In this document: positions 1-5,155 of the stretch, one piece after another
How positions within the stretch are numbered: position 1 is the first letter of the stretch
How the letters are laid out: each line of letters opens with the position of its first letter
NCBI GenBank assembly: GCA_035457545.1
Contig: DATIBM010000227.1
Coordinates: 1 to 5,155, forward strand
From: Nitrospira_G sp035457545
Lineage (GTDB): Bacteria > Nitrospirota > Nitrospiria > Nitrospirales > Nitrospiraceae
Length of the DNA: 5,155 nt
Direction of reading: 5' to 3'
Notes under the pieces: model-generated
What the model was told of the DNA's origin: nothing
Database searches by the model: none
What the model saw: the letters and a program-made list of their open reading frames with translations, nothing else
Position numbers and translations under genes: made by a program

Positions 1-111
1 AAAGCCGACGTGTTCGATTACATCGAGCGCTTTTACAATCCCCGGCGGCGGCACTCCACATTGGGATATCTCAGTCCGATGGAGTTCGAAAGGCAGGCGG
101 AATTAGCGTAG
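1..111 (+). CDS. IS3-family transposase OrfB, C-terminal end only
   Basis: The first 36 codons, ending in TAG at 109-111, encode the tail of an IS3-family DDE transposase (OrfB, integrase-core type). The segment YIERFYNPRRRHSTLGYL followed by SPMEFE is the standard C-terminal signature of this family. It lies just after the catalytic glutamate helix, which is outside the window. The enzyme would cut and join the ends of its own element. The gene enters from the left edge, so whether the element upstream is intact cannot be judged. Its stop lies 30 bp before the proposed right end of the element, which is normal spacing for IS3 elements. The family call is confident; the subgroup is not assigned. 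Confidence 0.9.
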   Translation, partial: KADVFDYIERFYNPRRRHSTLGYLSPMEFERQAELA

Positions 112-114
112 ATT

Positions 115-141
115 GGTGTCAATCAAACCGGCAGCAGGCCA
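115..141 (+). repeat. Probable right terminal inverted repeat of the IS3 element
   Basis: The segment GGTGTCAATCAAACCGGCAG, followed by CAGGCCA, resembles the right inverted repeats I know from IS3-family elements (TGTC...AAACCGG...CA). It sits where that repeat should be, 3 nt after the orfB stop. The matching left repeat is outside the window, so the exact inner limit is a guess. Confidence 0.5.
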
Positions 142-813
142 GACTGTGTCCATTTGCTCAAACTTCATGAGCCTGGGAACGAGTTGCGGATCGTTGCCGA
201 ACTTGCCGTTCCCGGTGGCAGCATTGACTACTGTCTAGTGTCAATTAGGGACGGTAAGCCCCGTGATTTTGTGGGCATTGAGCTGCAGACGCTCGATACA
301 ACCGGTACGGTCTGGCCAGAACGCCAGCGATTTCTCCAACAACACAAAGTCCGCGTGAACCGGGAGGATATCGGCTCTGACAAGCCCTTTGGGATGAACT
401 GGAAGATGACCGCGAAGACGATCTTGGTACAACTGAACCACAAGATCGCCACATTCGAGCACTTATCGAAACGTCTCGTCCTGGTCTTGCAGGACTCGCT
501 TCTGAAGTACATCAGGAGCGAGTTTGCGTTTGATCATATCAATGGCGTGCGGGACGGCGACTCGATGCAGTTTCACGCTTACGAACTCGTGAAAGGCGCC
601 ACCGCTTATACGCTGAAGCTCAAAGAGCGGCGCAGCACTGACAGTGCTGGGATTGCCCAGTGCCTTGGGCTCCAGGCGGATACGAAGGTCGAACTCAAGG
701 CGATACTGGATCAGATTAAAGCGAAGTTACCACAGAGTACACTCCTGACGGTTGGTGGTGGGCTTGTACCTATCCCACAGACCACAAAGATCGAGGCTGG
801 TGAAGAGGATTGA
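142..813 (+). pseudogene. NotI-family type II restriction endonuclease, 5'-truncated by IS
   Basis: The frame is open from the IS border to TGA at 811-813 (223 codons); a TTG at 154 is the first usable start and no ATG precedes the catalytic region. Counting from that TTG, GGSIDY (about 21-26) carries the likely catalytic aspartate D25, and VGIELQTLDTTGT (about 40-52) carries E43-x-Q45. This matches the unusual PD-(D/E)xK variant with E-x-Q that I recall for NotI (EIQTMDFHGS there), a type II enzyme cutting GCGGCCGC. A later segment, NWKMTAKTIL...FEHLSKRLVLVLQDSLLKY, also aligns with NotI. NotI is about 383 aa with a four-cysteine metal-binding region in its N-terminal part; that part is absent here, so the protein is probably inactive. 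No DNA methyltransferase lies in the window. Family confidence is good; specificity is unknown. Confidence 0.75.
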
Positions 814-960
814 AGGAGACGGGCTGCCACGATTTGGAAAACGAAAATGGTACTGGGAATCTTTGCCTGGAGTCTCGGGAGAAAAAGCAGGGACGGGCTG
901 CATGAAACAAAGGGGTCTGACCCCTTAAATCGCGCACTGCCTTTTACCGAGGAGAGCCGC
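814..960. other. Non-coding gap with one palindrome
   Basis: No gene is supported here. The only structure seen is the 17-nt palindrome at 910-926. The 10-nt word GACGGGCTGC occurs at 818-827 and again at 892-901, which may be chance. There is no T-rich terminator after the NotI-like stop. Confidence 0.5.
910..926. repeat. Palindromic repeat, copy 1
   Basis: AAGGGGTC-T-GACCCCTT is a perfect 8-bp inverted repeat around one base. The 18-nt word GGGTCTGACCCCTTAAAT at 913-930 recurs exactly at 1055-1072. Repeats of this type are scattered in many environmental genomes, often next to Y1/REP-associated transposase genes (general knowledge); no such gene is in this window. Confidence 0.75.
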
Positions 961-1050
961 TTATGAGGAGTCTCCAGATGCCGCCGTGCCGACGCCCTGT
1001 TCGGCCGGTCCGAAGTTCTCCAACAGTTCGACGTCCAGTACCTTGGACAG
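961..1050 (-). pseudogene. Decayed 3' end of a SlyD-like (FKBP) prolyl isomerase gene, copy A
   Basis: Read on the minus strand this encodes VLDVELLENFGPAEQG, then VGTAASGDSS and TAA (stop at 961-963). It is the C-terminal tail of the FKBP-type isomerase fragment found again at 1503-1766. By hand alignment, 961-1042 and 1503-1584 match at about 68 of 82 positions, stop codon included. Upstream of about 1042 the similarity disappears and the second palindromic repeat follows at 1055. With only about 27 codons left it cannot be functional. Orientation is the same as copy B. Confidence 0.7.
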
Positions 1051-1054
1051 CAGT

Positions 1055-1072
1055 GGGTCTGACCCCTTAAAT
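1055..1072. repeat. Palindromic repeat, copy 2
   Basis: This is an exact second copy of the 18-nt word GGGTCTGACCCCTTAAAT, in the same orientation as the copy at 913-930. Its left arm is shorter: GGGTC-T-GACCC pairs 5 bp, then T at 1054 breaks it. The two copies bracket the slyD remnant at 961-1050. A degenerate third relative, GAGGTCTGCCCC, may lie near 1179-1190. Confidence 0.7.
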
Positions 1073-1332
1073 TCGGCACTAAAGTATGAGCCGGAGGCTA
1101 TTCCCGCTATTGGGAACTGAACGTGGACGTTGGACCGTCAAAATAACCAACGAGAACCTGATATGGAAAAGAGAACAAGAGGTCTGCCCCGAACCCTAAA
1201 ACTTAAAATCGATAGGTGGCCATTGCATTTATAAAAGAGGCGTTGAAGATCGACGGGATAGAAGGCCCGCTCTATCTGACTGATACCAGTCGAATGGATC
1301 CGATGAACAGGCTGCCATGCAGGAGTGACACG
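1073..1332. other. Non-coding stretch, no recognised gene
   Basis: This stretch is more AT-rich than its surroundings around 1133-1245. It contains a possible degenerate palindrome relative (1179-1190) and a small hairpin GACTG-ATAC-CAGTC at 1278-1291. A TATAAA at about 1230-1235 could be a -10-like element for the small ORF downstream, but no convincing -35 is present. No protein homology is recognisable in any frame. Confidence 0.4.
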
Positions 1333-1482
1333 ATGAACTCGCGGATGACCGCAGCTTTGAACACAACAGATCGTGGAGTCACGGACGCAGGTGCGTTCGC
1401 ACGTAAGGTGTCGGCTGCGGAGACAAACAGGCGAAAGGAAGAGGTCACGCACGCGCTGGAGGAATCTCAGCGAAGCCGGTGA
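1333..1482 (+). CDS. Small hypothetical ORF, 49 aa
   Basis: The ATG at 1333 is preceded by AGGAG at 1321-1325 with 7-nt spacing, a near-ideal ribosome binding site; the stop is TGA at 1480-1482. The product starts MNSRMTAALNTTDRG and is polar and charged, with a C-terminal half rich in E, R, K and A (ARKVSAAETNRRKEEV) that should be helical. It has no signal peptide or membrane segment. The frame is open upstream to 1216, but the Shine-Dalgarno position favours 1333. I do not recognise the family. It lies in a region of gene debris, so it may be a chance ORF or the remnant of a longer gene. Confidence 0.3.
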   Translation: MNSRMTAALNTTDRGVTDAGAFARKVSAAETNRRKEEVTHALEESQRSR

Positions 1483-1494
1483 TGCGAGCGGACC

Positions 1495-1517
1495 GGGGAC
1501 CCTTACGAAGGGTCCCC
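1495..1517. terminator. Strong GC-rich hairpin over the slyD-fragment stop
   Basis: GGGGACCCTT-ACG-AAGGGTCCCC is a perfect 10-bp inverted repeat with a 3-nt loop. It includes the TAA stop (1503-1505) of the minus-strand slyD fragment and lies 12 bp after the stop of the plus-strand 49-codon ORF. No T-run follows on either strand, so it is not a standard intrinsic terminator, though it could stall polymerase or protect a 3' end. The equivalent place in copy A (near 961) has lost the pairing. Confidence 0.45.
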
Positions 1518-1765
1518 AGATGCCGCCGCGGCGGCGCCCTGTTCGGCCGGGCCGGGGTTCTCCGGCAGCTCGACGTCCAGGACCAGGTGTTTTCCCGCCA
1601 ACCGGTGGTTGGCATCCAAGGTCACCGTGTCTTCCGCAATGTCGGTGACGACGGCGTGCAGCGTGTCGCCTGCCGATTTCTTGATCTCGAGCCCGAGCCC
1701 GACCTCCGGCGTGCTCTGCTGATTCGTCAACCAGGAGCGGGAGACTCGCCTGCGAGGCACGCGGA

Positions 1766-1766
<1 letters not shown>
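1503..1766 (-). pseudogene. SlyD-like FKBP-type peptidyl-prolyl isomerase, C-terminal fragment, copy B
   Basis: Eighty-seven codons are read on the minus strand, ending in TAA at 1503-1505. The segments PEVGLGLEI and VVTDIAEDTVTLDANHRLAG, followed by KHLVLDVEL, match the C-terminal half of SlyD-type FKBP isomerases, which catalyse prolyl cis-trans isomerisation as folding helpers. The family has a nearly invariant NHPLAG; here it reads NHRLAG, consistent with decay. About 85 N-terminal residues of a normal protein, including half of the FKBP fold, are missing, and there is no start codon with a ribosome site. Clear homology covers about 1506-1709; the 19 codons above that are doubtful. The fragment starts where glgX ends (glgX TAA at 1766-1768), in the same orientation. 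Confidence 0.75.
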
Positions 1767-3937
<2,171 letters not shown>

Positions 3938-3940
3938 GAG

Positions 3941-3947
3941 CCTCCTT
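3941..3947 (-). promoter_or_regulatory. Ribosome binding site of glgX
   Basis: Minus-strand AAGGAGG is a full Shine-Dalgarno match, only 3 nt (CTC) before the ATG. Spacing is slightly short, but this site decides the start at 3937 over the open frame that continues upstream. Confidence 0.75.
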
Positions 3948-4031
3948 CTCCGCGTTCTAAGACGGACGGTCGGCGTGGATGGTCGATATCTATCATTTCT
4001 AAAGGGCCGCGGGCTGCTATGCAAGGGGCAA

Positions 4032-4050
4032 AGGAGTCTGTCCGAGTAAT
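4032..4050 (+). repeat. Left terminal inverted repeat
   Basis: This repeat pairs with 4197-4215, with one mismatch (T4037 against G4210). The perfect core is 13 bp, 4038-4050. Confidence 0.7.
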
Positions 4051-4100
4051 GCCATTCTACTGCGGCAAACGATCTGCGGGCATCTGCGTCGTTCTCGGCT

Positions 4101-4147
4101 CGAAAAAACCTCAACGTATTCCAGCGAATACGCCTCCGGCTTTTTCG
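4101..4147. terminator. Long interrupted hairpin with A-run/T-run flanks, terminator-like on both strands
   Basis: The outer arms are CGAAAAA (4101-4107) and TTTTTCG (4141-4147). The inner arms are CGTATTC (4115-4121) and GAATACG (4126-4132) around the loop CAGC. A CC/GG pair lies between the two arms. On either strand a stem is followed by a T-run, as in bidirectional intrinsic terminators, though the stem-to-T-run spacing is loose. It may insulate the divergent genes or just be the core of the MITE-like element. Confidence 0.45.
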
Positions 4148-4196
4148 ACCCTGTGGCCTCGCATCTGCCCACAGCTCCTTCGCCTCGCAACGAAGG

Positions 4197-4215
4197 ATTA
4201 CTCGGACAGGCTCCT
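4197..4215 (-). repeat. Right terminal inverted repeat
   Basis: This is the partner of 4032-4050, 18 of 19 positions complementary. It lies 10 bp before a partial copy of the treZ-leader repeat. Confidence 0.7.
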
Positions 4216-4224
4216 GCCCAAGAA

Positions 4225-4250
4225 TTCTCCGGCGCCGCTGGTGTAGGCGC
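4225..4250 (+). repeat. Partial fourth copy of the treZ-leader repeat
   Basis: TTCTCCGGCGCC at 4225-4236 is identical to 4322-4333 in the first full unit. It is followed by a weak 5-bp stem (GCGCC 4232-4236 with GGCGC 4246-4250). The upstream GGAGAA arm and the AACCGAAGGTT hairpin are missing. Confidence 0.4.
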
Positions 4251-4301
4251 GAGGCATCTGGCAGACTGCGCAAAGAAGAGTTTGATTCGGGAGAAGGGCG
4301 A

Positions 4302-4380
4302 GGAGAACCACCGGTGGTATCTTCTCCGGCGCCAGCAGATTCGATAGGACGAAAAAGCGGCGCCGGTTCAACCGAAGGTT
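4302..4380 (+). repeat. treZ-leader repeat unit 1
   Basis: P1 is GGAGAA 4302-4307 with TTCTCC 4322-4327, enclosing the palindrome CCACCGGTGG (4308-4317). P2 is 4326-4333 with 4359-4366, with a 25-nt loop. P3 is AACCGAAGGTT at 4370-4380. P1 and P2 share the CC at 4326-4327, so they compete for two pairs. Confidence 0.6.
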
Positions 4381-4392
4381 GGTATGAGATCG

Positions 4393-4467
4393 GGAGAGCG
4401 AATCATTTGAGGTGTTCTCTCCGGCCGCCAAGAACTATCGAAAGGGCGGCCGGCTCAACCGAAGGTT
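4393..4467 (+). repeat. treZ-leader repeat unit 2
   Basis: P1 is GGAGAG 4393-4398 with CTCTCC 4417-4422. P2 is CCGGCCGCC 4421-4429 with GGCGGCCGG 4445-4453 (9 bp, 15-nt loop). P3 is 4457-4467. The P1 loop carries AATCA then GAGGTGTTCTC (4401-4419), shared with unit 3. Confidence 0.65.
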
Positions 4468-4473
4468 CGATCA

Positions 4474-4557
4474 GGAGGAACAATCACGGGAGGTGTTCTC
4501 CGGCGGCGTCAATGGGGAGGGGCTACGCCCGATGAGCCGCCGGCTCAACCGAAGGTT
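4474..4557 (+). repeat. treZ-leader repeat unit 3
   Basis: P1 is GGAGGAAC 4474-4481 with GTTCTCC 4495-4501, leaving one G bulged. P2 is CCGGCGGC 4500-4507 with GCCGCCGG 4536-4543; its 28-nt loop contains a small GGGC-TAC-GCCC hairpin (4520-4530). P3 is 4547-4557. The P1 loop shares AATCA-nnn-GAGGTGTTCTC (4482-4500) with unit 2. It is followed directly by GGTATGGAGGG and the treZ start. Confidence 0.65.
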
Positions 4558-4562
4558 GGTAT

Positions 4563-4568
4563 GGAGGG
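4563..4568 (+). promoter_or_regulatory. Ribosome binding site of treZ
   Basis: GGAGGG with 5-nt spacing to the ATG at 4574 supports that start over the in-frame ATG at 4532, which sits inside the third leader unit. The site occupies the place that the GGAG arm of a following unit would take. Confidence 0.75.
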
Positions 4569-4573
4569 CTTCC

Positions 4574-5155
4574 ATGACAGATGATTCCACGCAGATCAGA
4601 CAGCTCGATCTTGGCGCGCGCTATCTCGGCGACGACTCCACGCGGTTCCGCCTCTGGGCTCCGCGAGCCCATGACGTCGCCGTCCGGTTGCCCGGAACCG
4701 CTCCGAGGCTTGTGCCCATGAAGCCGCAAGACTTCGGCTACTTCGAGGCGGTCGTGTCGCAGGTGCGGCCCGGCGACCGGTACCTGTATCGGCTGGACGA
4801 CCGGATCGAGCGGCCGGACCCGGCCTCGCAGTTTCAACCGGAGGGGGTGCACGCCGCTTCGGCTGTCGTGGATCACTCCGCGTTTCACTGGACCGATCGA
4901 GGCTGGCGGGGATTGCCGCTGGAGGAGCTGATCATCTACGAGCTGCACGTCGGCACAGCAACCCCTGCCGGCACCTTCGAGGCCGCGATTCCATTGTTGG
5001 ACTATCTCAAGCACGACGTGGGGATCACGGCTATCGAGTTGATGCCGGTCGCGCAATTTCCGGGACGCCGGAATTGGGGGTATGACGGCGTCTATCCCTA
5101 CGCGCCGCAATCGTCCTACGGCGGGCCGCAGGGGCTCAAGCGGCTGGTCGATGCC
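4574..5155 (+). CDS. treZ: Malto-oligosyltrehalose trehalohydrolase, N-terminal third (runs off window)
   Basis: The 194 codons present start MTDDSTQIRQLDLGARYLGD. TreZ (GH13_10) hydrolyses the alpha-1,4 bond next to the terminal trehalose unit of maltooligosyl-trehalose, releasing trehalose; it follows TreY in cytoplasmic trehalose synthesis from maltodextrins. Visible family marks are the CBM48-like N-domain with FRLWAP (25-30), RPDPASQFQPEGVH (80-93), YELHVGT (122-128) opening the barrel, and IELMPVAQFPGRRNWGYDGV (154-173) with YAPQSSYGGP (176-185). Catalytic residues lie beyond the window, since the family is about 580-620 aa. The start is set by GGAGGG at 4563-4568. An in-frame ATG at 4532 would add 14 basic residues encoded by repeat sequence and is unlikely. 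It is divergent from glgX and preceded by the tandem leader repeats, which may control its translation. Confidence 0.93.
   Translation, partial: MTDDSTQIRQLDLGARYLGDDSTRFRLWAPRAHDVAVRLPGTAPRLVPMKPQDFGYFEAVVSQVRPGDRYLYRLDDRIERPDPASQFQPEGVHAASAVVDHSAFHWTDRGWRGLPLEELIIYELHVGTATPAGTFEAAIPLLDYLKHDVGITAIELMPVAQFPGRRNWGYDGVYPYAPQSSYGGPQGLKRLVDA

Larger units (their letters stand above)
1..141 (+). mobile_element. Right end of an IS3-family insertion sequence
   Basis: This stretch comprises the orfB 3' end and a short non-coding tail that finishes in ...GGCCA at 141. IS3 elements end in 5'-TG...CA-3', and the CA at 140-141 is the best candidate border. The reading frame homologous to a NotI-type endonuclease begins right after it, which independently places the border near 141. 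The left end and the target duplication cannot be seen. Confidence 0.7.
4025..4220. mobile_element. MITE-like non-coding element with terminal inverted repeats
   Basis: AGGAGTCTGTCCGAGTAAT at 4032-4050 and ATTACTCGGACAGGCTCCT at 4197-4215 are inverted repeats matching at 18 of 19 positions. Weaker pairing extends outward (GGGC 4026-4029 with GCCC 4216-4219). Between them is about 146 bp without a credible ORF and with a central long hairpin. Size, TIRs and lack of coding capacity fit a miniature inverted-repeat element. I see no clear target-site duplication, so it could instead be a large cruciform or transcribed hairpin. It sits between glgX and the treZ leader and is the likely home or boundary of glgX promoter sequences. 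Confidence 0.5.
4302..4557 (+). ncRNA. Tandem structured leader RNA upstream of treZ (three units, unrecognised)
   Basis: Three tandem units, each with the same layout: a GGAGRR/YYCTCC stem (P1), a GC-rich stem (P2) and an AACC-GAA-GGTT hairpin (P3). P2 is CCGGCGCC/GGCGCCGG in unit 1, CCGGCCGCC/GGCGGCCGG in unit 2 and CCGGCGGC/GCCGCCGG in unit 3. The arms differ between units yet stay perfectly complementary, which is the pattern of selection for pairing. P1 also varies together: GGAGAA/TTCTCC, GGAGAG/CTCTCC, GGAG(G)AAC/GTTCTCC. The word TCAACCGAAGGTT recurs unchanged at 4368, 4455 and 4545. The array ends 5 nt before the treZ Shine-Dalgarno, so a cis-acting leader is the natural reading. It does not match any riboswitch consensus I know. 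A BIME-like repeat cluster with no regulatory role is the main alternative. Confidence 0.5.

Noticed and set aside
3996..4024. glgX promoter (minus strand TTGCAT, 17 bp, TAGAAA)
   Set aside because: The spacing is right, but only 3 of 6 and 4 of 6 consensus bases match; too weak to annotate.
3938..4273. In-frame N-terminal extension of glgX by 112 codons
   Set aside because: It is arginine-rich, crosses the inverted-repeat element, and the canonical GlgX N-terminus with a Shine-Dalgarno starts at 3937.
4302..4557. Glycine riboswitch or CRISPR array
   Set aside because: ACCGAAGG and GGAGAG recall a glycine aptamer, but the CTCTCAGG/AAAAGGAC segment is absent and the stems do not fit. The repeats are not uniform and the spacers are structured, so it is not CRISPR.
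4532..4573. Upstream ATG for treZ at 4532
   Set aside because: It is in frame but lies inside leader unit 3, would add an arginine-rich stretch coded by repeat sequence, and has poorer ribosome-site spacing than 4574.
4523..5110. 195-codon minus-strand ORF
   Set aside because: It is antisense to treZ, whose frame has unmistakable TreZ motifs.

Overview
The window comes from a GC-rich bacterial chromosome. It has an accessory, debris-filled left third and a trehalose/glycogen metabolism locus on the right. The organism cannot be fixed from sequence alone. The GlgX (TreX) plus TreZ pair, the high GC and the style of the intergenic repeats would fit an environmental Gram-negative such as Nitrospira or another Nitrospirota, but this is a low-confidence guess.

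Left part (1-1765): the right end of an IS3-family insertion sequence (1-141) abuts a headless NotI-family restriction endonuclease (142-813). That gene keeps the D...ExQ catalytic region but has lost its N-terminal part. Next come two copies of a palindromic word (centres near 918 and 1060). Between them lies a decayed 3' end of a SlyD/FKBP-type prolyl isomerase gene on the minus strand (961-1050). A second, longer and better preserved 3' fragment of the same gene family (1503-1766, minus) abuts the stop codon of glgX. A 49-codon ORF with a good Shine-Dalgarno sequence (1333-1482) is the only other coding candidate here.

Right part (1766-5155): glgX/treX (minus, 723 aa, all GH13 catalytic residues present) is transcribed away from treZ (plus, 194 N-terminal codons, cut by the window end). 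GlgX debranches glycogen to linear maltodextrins. In the TreYZ route, TreY converts the reducing end of these chains to a trehalosyl unit and TreZ releases trehalose. The two genes therefore belong to one pathway; treY is presumably beyond the window.

The 636-bp gap between the two genes is the most interesting part. The glgX-proximal half holds a MITE-like element of about 190 bp with 19-bp terminal inverted repeats and a central long hairpin (about 4025-4220). The treZ-proximal half (4302-4557) holds three tandem units of about 80-90 nt. Each has a GGAGRR/YYCTCC stem, a GC-rich stem whose two arms change together between units, and an identical AACCGAAGGTT mini-hairpin. The last unit ends just before the treZ ribosome binding site. 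This looks like a repeated structured RNA leader that I do not recognise as a known riboswitch class, although a BIME-like repeat array is a real alternative.
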